Under the pieces are notes generated by a model. It had not been told where the DNA came from, searched no databases, and saw only the letters and a list, made by a program, of their open reading frames with translations. A stretch of 64,000 bases of DNA from Phocoena phocoena (taxonomy: Eukaryota > Chordata > Mammalia > Artiodactyla > Phocoenidae): assembly GCF_963924675.1 (NCBI RefSeq), contig NC_089232.1, positions 47,036,522 through 47,100,521 of the forward strand, given 5' to 3'. The position numbers were made by a program, and so were the translations under genes. Numbering within the stretch: the stretch's first letter is position 1; each line of letters starts with the position of its first letter. This document shows positions 1 to 11,734 of the stretch, piece after piece.

Positions 1-128
1 CATGTTCATAGAATATTTCTCTATTTAATTCTTCTTTGAATACCTTCATCAGAGTTTTGTAGTATTTCTTATATAGATATTCTACATACTTGTTAGAGTT
101 ATACCTATCTACAACATTTTTCATACTC
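1..128 (-). mobile_element. Old L1 (L1M) fragment, antisense
   Basis: The sequence reads as the reverse strand of a LINE-1 ORF2 segment, including the phrase 'cagagttttgtagt' and the following 'agatattctacatacttgtt' that are typical of antisense L1. It is heavily diverged, has no usable reading frame and is cut by the window edge. It ends just before the retroviral pol remnant. Confidence 0.55.
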
Positions 129-244
129 TAAAAAAATTAATAAACAGAAGCCTCAATTAAATAGTCAAGAGACCAGAAGGGAGTGATCCCATGCCCTGCA
201 GTGATAGCAGAGCCCAACAGGAAGAAGAAAGACTCCTCTTATCC

Positions 245-1130
245 TATGAGTAAAGGAGTCCTTCCAAGCATAAAGCCCATAATAGAAGATTACAAGGCTC
301 AAGGCCTCATTATCCCTTGTACTAGTCCTGTAATACTCTTATTTTACTGATGAGAAAACCTAAGGGTCAAGAGTAGAGGTCTGTCCAGGACCTCTGAGCA
401 ATAAACAACATTGTTATTCCTCAACAGTCTTTTGTTCTTAACCCTCATACATCACTAACATCCATTCCCACCAGAAGTAAATTCTTTACTGTAACTGACT
501 CATGCAGTGCATTCCTTAGTATTCCAGTTGATGAAGCGAGCCATTACCTTCTAACCTTCACTTGGGAAGAAAAACAAGTTACCTAGACAGTAATGTCTGA
601 GAGGTTTTTGCGGTACGTTGGCCTCTCACTGTTGTGGCCTCTCCCGTTGCAGAGCACAGGCTCCGGACGCGCAGGATCAGCGGCCATGGCTCACAGGCCC
701 AGCCACTCTGCGGCATGTGGGATCTTCCCGGACCAGGGCATGAACCCATGTCCCCTGCATCGGCAGGCGGACTCTCAACCACTGCACCACCAGGGATGCC
801 CTGAGAGTTTTACTAAGAATCCTTCTATTTCTTGCAAATCCTGAAGGCTGATATGGATGATACTAAGTTCCCAATGGGTTTTACTTGGCTGCAAATGTGG
901 ATGATTCGTTTCTTTGCTCTCCTTCTCAAGCCTCTTCATAGAAAGAAAGGAACCACTAGCTAAAGCTTTTAGCCTTAAAGGGATATAAGGTCACCAAAGA
1001 AAAATTTCAGTTTGCCCAAACTCAGATTCAATATTTAGGGCATCTGATATCAGAACAAGGGCTACATTCAGATCCAGATAAACTTCATGGTGTCCTAAGT
1101 TTCCAAAAACACAAACTAGCACCAACTGTG
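245..1130 (+). pseudogene. pol: ERV reverse transcriptase, broken
   Basis: Reverse transcriptase makes DNA from the retroviral RNA. The N-terminal finger part is readable at about 260-330 and the palm segment around 470-580, separated by stops. A CHR-2 SINE at 604-800 splits the domain. After it, the catalytic box lies at 894-905 and reads Asn-Val-Asp-Asp: the two aspartates are kept but the usual first tyrosine is replaced. The frame continues with 'LALKGYKVTKEKFQFAQTQ' near 970-1025, a conserved feature of class I ERV polymerases. In-frame stops at several points rule out activity. The assignment to retroviral RT is firm; the exact ERV family is not resolved. Confidence 0.8.
604..800 (-). 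mobile_element. CHR-2-type tRNA-derived SINE (antisense), inside ERV pol
   Basis: The element reads on the minus strand from a tRNA-Glu-like head near 800 (ends 'ccaccaggga' on plus) to a short poly(A) seen as T's at 605-609. A direct repeat 'ctgagag' plus following T's flanks it (597-603 and 801-807), the expected target-site duplication of L1-driven insertion. Several CpG sites are still intact, so it is much younger than the retroviral host sequence. Confidence 0.9.
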
Positions 1131-1482
1131 AGCTTTTCTCAGGCTAGTTGGTTATTGTCAAAATTATATTCCAAATTTCTCTCTTATGGCCAAACCCCTG
1201 TATATTTTACTCAACAGTAAGAACCCTGACCCAATTTTTTGTGAAGAACTGGACAACATAGCTTTCAAGGCTTAAAGTAGAGTTTGATGAACCTGCCCTT
1301 GAGAATCCCAGTTATCAGATTCCTTTTCCCATTTTTGTATATGAAATAGAAGGAAATCCCCTCGGGGCACTCACCCAAAAACATGGGGACCACCCATCAA
1401 CCCATAGGGTATTAGAGCTAGCAACCAGATCTGGTGACATTGGGGTACCTTCTTGCCTTAGAGCCATTACACCACTGTCCTT

Positions 1483-2200
1483 TTGGTTAAGGTCCCTGAG
1501 AAAATCATTGTGAGACATCCTTTAATCAGTTTTCTACTTCATGCAGTAGACACTATTCTGAATTCTCATCTCAACATTTCTCAGTCAGCCACCTCACCTT
1601 TTATTAACTGCTTCTCACATAATTTTTTATGTTGTAATAACCTCAACCCTACTACTTTTCTCCCCTCCAGCACTGATGAAGTCTTTCAGGATTGTCTACC
1701 AGTGATGGGTCGCCTCCTGACTCCCCATGATGATCTACAGAAAATTCCTCTGAGTAAAACTGACTTCCCATGGTTCACTGATGGTACTTATTTAAAAGGT
1801 GACAATGGCAAATATTGTGCTGGGTATGCTACTGCAACTCTTTTTGATGTTGTTGAGGCAGCATCTTTACCTCTGGCTACTTTAGCCCAACAGGCTAAAT
1901 TTTCACTCCTACATGGGCTTGTACTTTAGCCAAGGACACAACTGCCAATACTTTTACTAATAGCAGATATGCTTTTGGATTAGCTCTTGATTTTGGAATG
2001 TTGTGAAAACAACATGTTTTCCTTACTTCCAGCAGAAATAAAATTTAAAATGACCCCAATGTTCAGGAATTATTGGATATATTATTTTTACCTGCTACCT
2101 GAGCTACTTTTAAGATTCAGGAGCATTCTAAACTTAACTCTCTGGAAGCTAAGGGAAATCATCTTGCTGATGTTTCCATAAGAAAAGCTGTCCTTAAAGG
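1483..2200 (+). pseudogene. pol: ERV connection and RNase H domain, broken
   Basis: RNase H degrades the RNA strand of the RNA-DNA hybrid during retroviral replication. A 148-codon open segment (1483-1929) carries the end of the connection domain and the start of RNase H. The motif 'FTDGTYLKGDNGKYCAGYAT' near 1774-1833 includes the first catalytic aspartate. Shortly after, the frame is lost: a stop follows at 1929 and later RNase H sequence continues in other frames to about 2200. It is part of the same decayed pol as the reverse transcriptase upstream and the integrase downstream. Confidence 0.8.
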
Positions 2201-2419
2201 GACCATCAGCAGCCAAACCTCACTCATGGTCCAAAGGGACATTTATTCAAATGATAACTTGGAAGAACTGGCTGGAGAAACCAGACATTTTGCCTCAGGC
2301 AAAGAAAAATAAAATTTAAAATTCAGTAATTGTTGGTTTGATAAAAAGACAAACCAACATTTGTTTGTTTGGACCAAAAAACAACCCAGTCCTACTGGAG
2401 ACTCTAAAATTCCCATTCC

Positions 2420-3465
2420 TTACCACTGCACATTCATTAAACCATTGGCCTACTGACAAAATGATAGCATCAATGAATCAATGTTGTTAGGGAAACATTA
2501 ACAAGGCCACAGACACTGCCTACCTCACGTGTCTTACTTATCGAAAGTACAACTAACTCACTGAAGCCTGTGTGTACTGCTCCCAGACATTTTAAACTAC
2601 TTAATGGACTATTTGAGATCTGGCTAATGGATTTCATACAACATCCTCCATTTCATGGATATAAATATGTTTTAATCATGGTCTGTATGTTTTCACACTG
2701 GACTGAAGCCTTCCCTTGCAGACAGACTACTACCTCTTCTGTTGCTAAAGTCCTTCCAGAAAAGATAATCCCTACCTGGGGAACTCTCAAACTTTATAGT
2801 GATTGAGGAATCCATTTTACCGGCCAGATGTTTTGACAAGTCTGCGCTGTTTGGCTGGTTTTACAACACTTTCACTTTGCTTAACATCTTCAACGCTCTG
2901 GTTTAGTCAAACACACTAATGTCATGATTAAGACTCAATTGGCAAAATTTGTAGAGGCCCTCCAAATACCTTGGCCAAAAGCATTGCCACTGGTCCTTCT
3001 AAATCTTTGATCCACCGTTTTGGAACTCATAAACTCTCACCCTTTGAGATAGTCACAGGATGCCCAATGCACTTGACTCTTGCTTCTTTTGCCCCAGAGC
3101 TCATAAAAAGAGAGATATTTCAATATTGCAATAATGAATATTTGAATGATATTTGAGTATCATTATGAATGATATTTCAATAATGGCTTCTATCAAAAAT
3201 AACCATGTTTTGGTAGAGCGACCTTTTCACAGTATGCTCTTGTGATACAAGGATCTTAAGCATCACACCTCACACCTTGCAACCTGGAAATTTGTCTATT
3301 GGAATAGGCACCTCCAGAGGAACTCTTCCATCTCATTGGAAAGGCCCCTATCAGGTATTGCTAACCAACCCTTGTGCCGCCCAACTCCAAGGAATTGGCT
3401 TTTGGATTCATGTGACATACCTAGAGAAAGTACCAAACCCCAACATCCCCTTTGAAATGTAAATA
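2420..3465 (+). pseudogene. pol: ERV integrase, broken
   Basis: Integrase joins viral DNA to host DNA with a D,D-E catalytic triad. A degenerate zinc-binding region lies at about 2430-2580. The catalytic core starts in the open segment 2570-2806: the first aspartate is at 2630-2632 (Met-Asp-Phe) and the second at 2801-2803, followed at once by a TGA that probably replaced CGA. At the place of the catalytic glutamate (2909-2911) the codon is AAA, lysine. The C-terminal SH3-like part is readable at 3277-3462, ending in 'WIHVTYLEKVPNPN'. Stops, frameshifts and the lost glutamate make it inactive. Confidence 0.8.
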
Positions 3466-3590
3466 CATTCCTCAGACAGGTAAATCTCTCCCACTTGTCT
3501 GTCACTATTTTCCTACCCTTTAACTTCAAAATCTCCTCCATGACCCAGGTACCAAATTTCTCTTCTCAGAAAGGCTTACCCATGCAGGAA

Positions 3591-4890
3591 CATAAATATT
3601 GTAAATAATGCTGCTATGAACACAGGAGTACAAATATCTCCTCAAGAACCTGATTTCAGTTCTTTTGGGTATATACCTAAATGTAGGATTGCTGGATCAT
3701 ATGGTAATTCTATTTTTTAATTTTTGAGAAACTGCCATACTGTTTTCCACAGTGGCTGTTCAAATTGCCATTCCCACCAATAGTGCACTAGAGTTCCCTT
3801 TCTCTACATCCTTGCCGAACTTGCTATTTTCTGTTTTGTTTTGTTTTTTTCTTTTTAATAGTAAATATCCTACTGAGAGGCAGTATCCCATCGTAGTTTT
3901 TATTTGCATTTCCCTAATAATTAGTGGTGCTGAGCATCTTTTCATGTGCTTTTTGGTTATTTATATACCTTCTGTGGAGAAATGTCTATTCAAGTCCTTT
4001 GTCCATTTTTAAAATCAGTTGTTTGTTTTCTGTTGCCAGAGTTTTAGGAGTTCTATATATATTCTGGATATTATTCCCTTGTCAGATATGTGATCTGCAA
4101 GTAACTTCTCCCATTTTGTGAGTTGCCTTTTTATTCTGTTGATAGTGTCTTTTGATATACAACTTAAAAAATATTTTCATGAATTCCAATTTGTATATTT
4201 TTTTCTGTTGTTGCCTTTGGTGTCGTATATAAGAAATCAATGCCAAAGCCAATGTTGTGAAGTTTTTGCCCTATCCTTTCTTCTAAGAGGTTTATAGTTT
4301 TAAGTCTCATATCTAAGTTTTTGATCCATTTGAGTTAACTTTTGTATGTGGTGTTAGATAAAGGTCCAGCTTTATTCTTTGGTATGTAGATATTCAGTTT
4401 TACTAGCACCATCCCCCACTGTCCTTTCCCCATTGAATGGTCTTGGCACCCTTTTCAAAAATCATATGACCTTACACTAGAGGGTTTATTTCTGGGCTCT
4501 CTAGTCTTTTCCATTGGTCTCTTTGTCTTTCTTTATATTAGTACCTCACTGTTTTGATTACTGTCACTTTGCAATAAGTTTCAAACCAGAAGTGTTAGGC
4601 CTCCAGCTTTGCTGTTCTTTTTCAAGATTGTTTTTGCTATTTGAGATCCCTTGAGATTCCATATGAATTTTAGGATGAGTTTTTCTATTTCTGCAAAAAA
4701 TGCCACTGGGATTTTAATAACAATGAGATTGACTCTGTAGATTGCTTTGAGTAGTATTGACATCTTAACTGTATTAAGTATTCTAATTCATGAACATGAG
4801 ACATGTTTCATTTATGTCAAATTTCTTTCAGCAATGTTTTGTAATTTTCATTGTACAAGTCTTTCACCTCCTGTTTGTAGACAAAGGGAT
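3591..4890 (-). mobile_element. Old L1 (L1M) ORF2 3' part, antisense
   Basis: The plus strand shows the usual antisense L1 wording in order: 'ggattgctggatcatatgg' near 3689, 'ttttcatgtgctttttgg' near 3938, 'tttctgggctctctagt' near 4488 and 'gcaatgttttgtaattttc' near 4832. This spans ORF2 from its C-terminal part back toward the reverse transcriptase. It is diverged with many indels and no long frame. It directly adjoins the ERV remnant. Confidence 0.85.
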
Positions 4891-4894
4891 ATCT

Positions 4895-6778
4895 GGACAT
4901 TGTTTCTGTATTAATAATAATTTTGCATGCAGTCAACAGGATGGGCTGCATGAAGTTGCCTTGACAGATCACTCATCATGATTACTTAATATCTGAGTTA
5001 CTTAACATGATAGATTCTATTCATTCTTAATGATTCTCAGGCTTGAAATAAATTGACTTAGAAATTATATTCATTTGTTTAGGCCACAGAGTACAATGTA
5101 GGCATTGTACAAGTAACCAGAAATTTAGTCTCATGTTAGAAGCAAAAGGGTTTATTAGTTTCTTCAGCTTCAGTAATATAGTACTTCACTATATTTTCAA
5201 AAGTATAATTATAAATGATAATACCACCAAGAATATAATAAGATTAAAAATGGTTGAATTCATTCAAATAACTCGTGTTTAAGGAAACAGAGTTATTGTT
5301 TGATAATTTGTAAAATCTAACCAGTTATTTTCAAAATAAATTTAGTACAATGGGTTGAACTTATTTGTGCTTATCCCTAGGATTTAGCATGGGTTTCTTG
5401 GCAGTTTGACATTTATTTTCTAAGGGGAGAAAATAAAATTATAAATAGTTTGCATACATCTACTGTTATTTTCAGAATACTAAGCTTGAAGGATCTGTGA
5501 AAATATAATATAATCCGGATAACACCAGACCTTCCTGAAATAGCACATGCTGGGTGCTTAAAATCTCTTTTTTTAAAGATGATTTTTTTTTCTGCTAAAT
5601 TAAAAAAATGAAGAAATACTATACAGTATTTGAACTCTAATTTCCTTGAGTATTTTGAGCTAAGTCATATTATATTGCTGAGGCACTTTATGAGTCTGAT
5701 GGTTTTAATTTAGTAGTCAGCCGTTCTTTTCCTGTGGAAGACCAAATAGTGATTTTCTTATGATTTGCAGGCTATAGAGTTTGTGATGTTTGATGTTTCT
5801 GTTGAGATACAGGGCCTTGGAGCTACTTACTCTGCTGTTTTTGCTGACATCACCCTATTCAACAAGGCCCAATCTGAATCACACATATTGGGAGAAAGAC
5901 CCTTAGCTGGCTAACAAAAATGTCCACATTAAGCACTCCTGGTGCATAACAATATGAGACAGTTGTTTGAGGGAAAAAAACCCCAAAAACAAAACCTTCT
6001 AAAACATGCAATTATTTGAGCTGCAAGCTGAAGTAACTGCTCTTTTAAAACATCATTTAAATGGAAAGAATGATCTATATTCAAATTATGGTAATCAGTC
6101 TTGGGTATTTGACAGATATTTCAGAAATGAATGAAGTGAGCACTGTATTTGTGGGAAATGGTAAAGCTGAGATTTTAAGTGAAACTTAAATTTGTGGAAA
6201 ACTTATATTTGCCACCATAAGCTTGAGAATTTCCCAATGAATAAATACTTCTCTGATGAGATCTTTGCTTATATTAACAAATATTTTTTGACATTTATGA
6301 AATCTGCTGACATTTGGAAAATCTGGATAACTCAGTTAACAAATATTTTTTTACATGATCAATGCATGATGTTACACAATCATGCATATAGGTTAAAAGC
6401 CTATACAATGTGCAACACATAATAATGGAGTAGAAAAAGATTACTTATATGGTTTGCAATTTCACGTTGCAGCTATCTTTAAATGAACTACCACTTGTCA
6501 AGTTTTGGTGTAGTATCAAAAAAGAACATTCACAGTTATCTGAAATGGCTAGTAAAGTACTCCTCCCTTTTCCCATTACATGTCTGGGTGAGGCAGAATT
6601 TTGTTCATATACATCAACCAAAATAACACATCACAATTAATTCAATGCAGAAGCAGAAACAAGAATCTTAGTGTCCTTTCTTAAGCCAGATATTATACAG
6701 ATTTGCAAAAATATAAAAAATAACATATTTTTCACTGATATTTTTATTTGGGAAAATAGTTATTTTCATTAAAATGGT
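4895..6778. other. AT-rich stretch with no recognised feature
   Basis: I see no supported gene, SINE, LTR or DNA transposon here. Short open frames at 6192-6422 and 6449-6640 have no recognisable motifs and no coding context. Confidence 0.5.
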
Positions 6779-6905
6779 ATTTATATTAAATTATATATAA
6801 ATTTATATTTATATATAAAATGTTATTTATATTTTCATTAAAATGGTATTTATATATTATATATTTATATTTCATTAAAATGTTATTATATTTATATTTG
6901 TTTTT
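6779..6905. repeat. AT-rich low-complexity tract with a repeated motif
   Basis: A run of A and T steps in which the unit 'cattaaaatggtatttatat' or a near copy recurs about three times (from 6767, 6835 and 6873). It looks like a degenerate tandem repeat. Confidence 0.6.
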
Positions 6906-7013
6906 ACTGTTAAATTCATAAATTATTGCTTATATTTTCGTAGTTTTAATTTCTAAATTGGCAAATATCGATATGTAAAATTTATGCAAGTATAAGTTCT
7001 TTAGAGTCCTTAA

Positions 7014-7225
7014 TTTTTTTTTTTTTTTTTTTTTTGCAGTATGTGGGCCTCTCACTGTTGTGGCCTCTCCCGTTGTGGACAGGCTCCGGACGCGCAGGCT
7101 TAGCATCCATGGCTTACGGGCCCAGCCGCTCTGCAGCATGTGGGATCTTCCCAGACCGGGGCACGAACCCATGTCCTCTGCACCAGCAGGCAGACTCTCA
7201 ACCACTGCACCACCAGTGAAGCCCG
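7014..7225 (-). mobile_element. CHR-2-type SINE, antisense
   Basis: Poly(A) appears as T's at 7014-7035, followed by the reverse strand of the tRNA-Glu-like SINE ending 'ccaccagtgaagccc'. The target-site duplication 'agagtccttaa' is seen at 7003-7013 and 7226-7236. A few bases are missing in the middle compared with the other copies here. Confidence 0.93.
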
Positions 7226-7496
7226 AGAGTCCTTAATATTTTTGAAGAGCATAAATATTCTAGGATGAAAAGGTTTGAGAATCAGTGCTTTATGAGATTC
7301 TTTACTTTCCTGGTTATGCTCACTTTGGCATCAATATCTTGAATCCAAAAGACAGATATGTAAGATGATAATAAACAAACTTGTGAGAAACTGAATTTTT
7401 TACATATATGTTTCATTCTACGCAAATTTAGTGTAATTAATTTTAATGGGAATATAATGTTTTCTGAAATTAGACTTTGGTTTCCTTTCATTAAGT

Positions 7497-7674
7497 CATC
7501 AATAAACCTTTACCATATGATCCAACAATCCCATTCCTGGGCATGTATCTGGAGATAACTCTAATTTGAAATGATACATGCGCCCCAATGTTCATAGAAG
7601 CACTATTTACAATAGCTAAGACATGGAAGTAACCTAAGCATCCACCAACAAATGAATGGATAAAAAAGATATGG

Positions 7675-7734
<60 letters not shown>

Positions 7735-7885
7735 GGAATATTACTCAGCCATAAAAAAGAATGAAATAATGTCATTTGCAGCAACATGGGTGGACCTAGA
7801 GATTATCATACTAAGTGAAGTAAGTCAGAAAGAGAAAGACATATATCATATGACATCACTTGTATGTGGAATCCAAATCATTTTA
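7497..7885 (+). mobile_element. L1 3' end (end of ORF2 and start of 3' UTR), sense
   Basis: The text 'atccaacaatcccattcctgg' (from 7520), 'tttacaatagctaagacatgg' and 'tggaatattactcagccata' is the end of L1 ORF2, followed by 'aagtcagaaagagaaagac'. A dinucleotide tract has expanded between 'gatatgg' and 'caatgg', a common site for this in L1. It is 5' truncated and has no poly(A). Confidence 0.85.
7675..7732. repeat. Compound microsatellite (TA)n(CA)n
   Basis: About 10 TA steps are followed by about 18 CA steps inside the L1 3' end. Long uninterrupted CA suggests it is polymorphic. It creates a false Cys-Val repeat reading frame on the minus strand. Confidence 0.97.
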
Positions 7886-7889
7886 TGGA

Positions 7890-10390
7890 AATGAGCACTA
7901 TCCCCCTCTGTGAGACAGAGAAAGAGAGAAAGAGAGAGGGATTAACACTTTTATCATTACTATTATAAGAGTATATATGTCAATTAATATATTTCATCAG
8001 TAAAATCATTTATAATATGAAAATAGCTCCTTTGTGTATTAAAGATAGATTTACTCCTGCTAAATTAAATGTAAAAACTATACTAGTAAATATACTAACA
8101 AATGTATTAAATCAATAATAAATTTTAAAAACAGCTCTGGTGTATCCAATTCTCATAACTCATCTACAGCTAACATAATTCTTTTAAATACTTTTATAAT
8201 AGCAAACCAATGATACATATGCTTACATGCAAATTTAACTGGTTTTTATCATTCATTTCTTTTTATGGGATCCAAAACACAATTTCTCTCAGTAATTTCA
8301 CTGGTTGATTAAGTACATAAAATGCTTATTAAATTTTAACACTTGCATTCCTAGTTGATTAATGCATTTTGGACACCTATTATACACCAGGAAGTACACA
8401 GAGTACCCACAAAGAACCTTGACATTCAAATTTGAAGTTAGTTCTATTCTTCCTTACATTTCCCCACGCAATTAAAAAAATCGATTCTTTGCTTTTCTGC
8501 TCCTCTTCTTCCTTGCTGATGGTTGGAAATCATTAAAGCAATCCCTAATGACTGTGTTTAGGATGTCAAGTCTTATTAAACAGAGATGGGATTCTTTCAA
8601 AATTTCATTCATAATGATATCATTACTTTTGATTTTAAAGATTTATGGTTTTACATTCAACCATTACTACAGATATATGTTTTTATCCTTCAACTATCAA
8701 TACTGGCATTCACATTTTTGGGTGTGCATATCTATATCTATAGTGTTGAGGAAAAAATCCATATATTCCTTTTTTATTAGAAGCTTTTTATAAATAGGAA
8801 TGAGTACTTAATTTTATCTAAATCTTGATACATCCACGGAGATGATAATATGGAATTTATTGTTTCACATTGTTATGATTAATTTATTATTAATAGATTT
8901 TCTACTATTGAATCATACTGCATACACAGTTTAGTTTGCTTAGCTAGTTTTTCACTTAAATTAAAAGAATGCAATAAATGTGGGTAGGTAAAGATATAGC
9001 CTAGAAAGTGTGGCAACTTGTTAGGAAGCGGAACGAGATGGATTTGTAATAGGTAATAGCCTGGCCTAATCTATGGGGAGACTATCTGCTATGCTCTCTG
9101 CCGTAACAGATTTTGTTACTTGCTTAGAACATGTTTAAAGCCAAAGAATAGTAAGAAAGTCCCTCAACTTTAGTAAAATACTATTTACCTTAACCAATAG
9201 GCTATGGGGAAAATGACTAGAAAAAACTATCAAAACAAGCCATCAGGCCTGGTACTGCAAAAAAACAAACAAACAAACAAACAAAAAAATCCATGGAAAA
9301 GTCTTCATTACTCTTATAATGAAATATACTGTTGTTTTTATTTTCAATCCAGTTTTTACAGTCTGGAAAATGCAAAAGTTCAAAAATTTTACAATATTTA
9401 CCTAAAATTTTGAAATGTTCTACAAATATTTGCCCTGTTCACCAGATTTCCCCTGATATCAACATCCCTTCCCTGCAACATCCCTTAGTTTCCTGGATTC
9501 TATAAAACTTACATACCATTTATTGAAAACAGTATCTAATCAATGCATAGTCTGCAAGTCCCATATCTTTGAACCCTGCATTTAGAGTCATCATTTCTTT
9601 CTAATTTTTTAGTTTTTCCTCATACTATATGAGAAAAAGAAAAGAAAATGACTGACTTTGCAGTGGGTGATACAATTCTCAATTAACTGTGAAACAGTAG
9701 TGAACAGTGGTCTGTATATTACTCATCAAAAAATATAAGGTTATTTCAAATTTTAAAAGTTGCAGATATCTATCTATATATGCAACTTTCAGTAGTATTT
9801 CCTTTTTTGACTGCCTTTTGGGATTAAAAAACTAGGTATAAACTCTTGTTAATACTTCAACTATTTAAGTTAGCATTGTAAAGGAATTGGTTAAAGTTTA
9901 TAAATAAAAGTAAGGCATTCTTAGCAGTCATATTAGTAGTTTTGTTCTTATAAAATAATGTATTTAAAACTAAATCAACAATTGCAACTTTGAAAAAGTT
10001 TTCAAACAGGAACACAATTTACATAGCACATTCTAAAGGACAGAGAGACTTTTTATAGGTGAAGTGGAAATAGCTCCTTAGTCAATTAAACAAAACATAG
10101 TCTTTCTTCTTTATTACCTACAATAAGGAAGTATGTAAAGACCCCATTCTATGCCATCATTATTCATCTCTTCAGTAGAGTTGAAAAGAATTCATGAAAA
10201 TTAATGTTCACAAAAGTTAAGTCTTGGTAATTAGAATAAGGAAGAATAGAAGACAAAGACATGAACATAATTGCCTTATCCTCAATCCATGGTTATTCCC
10301 AAGGTTTGACTATGATATTGACTGGTTCTCAGCAGCCTACACTGCACATGGGAATAACATACCTAAGGATCAGGATGTCCAACGTTTTTA
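7890..10390. other. Mostly unassigned AT-rich DNA
   Basis: No gene or clear repeat is recognised. 8840-8960 weakly resembles antisense L1. 8365-8420 weakly resembles an old mammalian repeat ('cacctattatacaccagg'). Neither is strong enough to call separately. Confidence 0.4.
9259..9289. repeat. (AAAC)n simple repeat
   Basis: A run of A's leads into four to five AAAC units and another A run. There is no recognisable SINE or L1 body beside it, so it is listed as a simple repeat only. Confidence 0.9.
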
Positions 10391-10394
10391 TGAT

Positions 10395-10462
10395 GGTTTT
10401 GTCCCAGTGCCTGGCAGAGTGTCTAAAACTGGCAAATATTCAATAAATATTAATGAATGAAT
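10395..10462 (+). mobile_element. Old L2/MIR-like 3' tail
   Basis: 'gtgcctggcagagtgtc' followed by 'attcaataaatatt' and 'aatgaatgaata' is the typical 3' end shared by L2 and MIR elements. Too little is left to choose between them. Confidence 0.55.
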
Positions 10463-10464
10463 AG

Positions 10465-11725
10465 ATCATGCTCTTTAGAAAAATATTAAAAACAAGAGTC
10501 TGTTACGTTACTCATTTGAGAGTTTTGTGTGTTTTGGATTTTTTTTACTTGACTTTATGTGGATAGATACCTTGATTTCTCAACTGAAATGATGGCTTTC
10601 TAAAACTAACCACAATGTTTTCCAAAAATGTCTTTTTCACAGCAAAAAAAGCACATTGTATCTGTTGAAGAATGATTAGGGGATAACCAAATAATTTTTC
10701 TGACAAGAAAGAAGTAATTTTGTAAATTCTTAATGCTATTACAAATAATATCAGATAAATAAATGATTAAAAATCATAATATTTATTTCCAATTTATTAT
10801 ATAATTCATATAATGGGTACTGTAGAAAATATCCATGTTATGTAATAAATTAGATGACTGTTTTTACATTTAATATATTCCAATTAACTTTTCATTACAC
10901 ATTTAATTACATCACAGATCACTTTAATTATTTAGGAGTAGTAATGGATTACCTAGTTTTCATGGTACTTCCCATATCCCATAGAATCACCAAATAAAGG
11001 GTTATTCTCCTTTCCTTTCCTGTTAGAATTTTTCTCTAGTTACATACACTGAAAGCTCTCTTAAACTAAATCAATAATCTTTTTCAAATGTTGCAGAAAA
11101 CATTTCTTGTCTTGACAATAGAAAATGCTCAAGATGCTGAGGGTCATTAATGAATTAAATATGAAGATTAATCTTTCTCTGTGCTAATATTAAGCTTGTC
11201 AATATTTTCAAGAGTGCATTAGTATTTAATTTAAGGTAAGTTCTAGAGCCAAAAGCAACCATGGAATTTAGAGTTTGACATGGCATTTTACTAAGAGAAG
11301 TCCTTGTCTGCATGGCAAACAGATGAAGCTGTTACTCTCTTGAGATTAATTTGCATATTATCTAATATTTTCATGCTAAGAAAGCACAGGCATCATTTCA
11401 ATTTAGATGCATTTAGCAATTTCTACACACAAACCCCATGAAACAGGCCAAACCCATTTTTCTCTTAAAATGAAACTTTAGATATAGATTTGGCTTGCAA
11501 CCTTGCTATCTGTAAATAATAGAAGAGCTACCTGATTAAACACTACCAAGCTATTGAAAAAAAATTTTTTTCCTTAAATGTTTATTTGAAATAATATAAT
11601 TTAATATTTTAATATATATATAAACATATATTGATTTGATGGTAACAAGAGGAAAGAATCAAGATGAAAATCCTATAGGTCTTTAAAAACTATGGATATT
11701 TAATAAGCAATGCTATTTGGGCATA
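10465..11725. other. Unassigned stretch
   Basis: AT-rich sequence without a supported gene or repeat. The part at about 11270-11430 is less AT-biased and is mentioned in the findings as a possible conserved non-coding segment. Confidence 0.4.
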
Positions 11726-11734
11726 GTTTTGGAA

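Larger units (their letters stand above)
130..3590 (+). mobile_element. Endogenous retrovirus remnant, class I (gammaretrovirus-like) pol region
   Basis: Translated pieces across this interval fall in the order of a retroviral pol gene: reverse transcriptase (about 245-1130), connection (about 1130-1680), RNase H (about 1690-2200), then integrase with zinc-binding, catalytic and C-terminal parts (about 2420-3465). The style is that of class I ERVs. Many stops and frameshifts break the frame, so it is non-functional. I see no gag, no convincing env and no LTR at either end. Both flanks are old L1 sequence, so the provirus is truncated or rearranged. A CHR-2 SINE interrupts the reverse transcriptase part. 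The interval 3470-3590 has no assignable domain. Confidence 0.85.

Noticed and set aside
3470..3590. Start of a retroviral env gene
   Set aside because: The stretch is short and has no readable signal peptide or envelope motif before the L1 begins.
7491..7787. 98-codon minus-strand frame with a Cys-Val repeat
   Set aside because: It is a read-through of the (TA)n(CA)n microsatellite in an L1 3' end.
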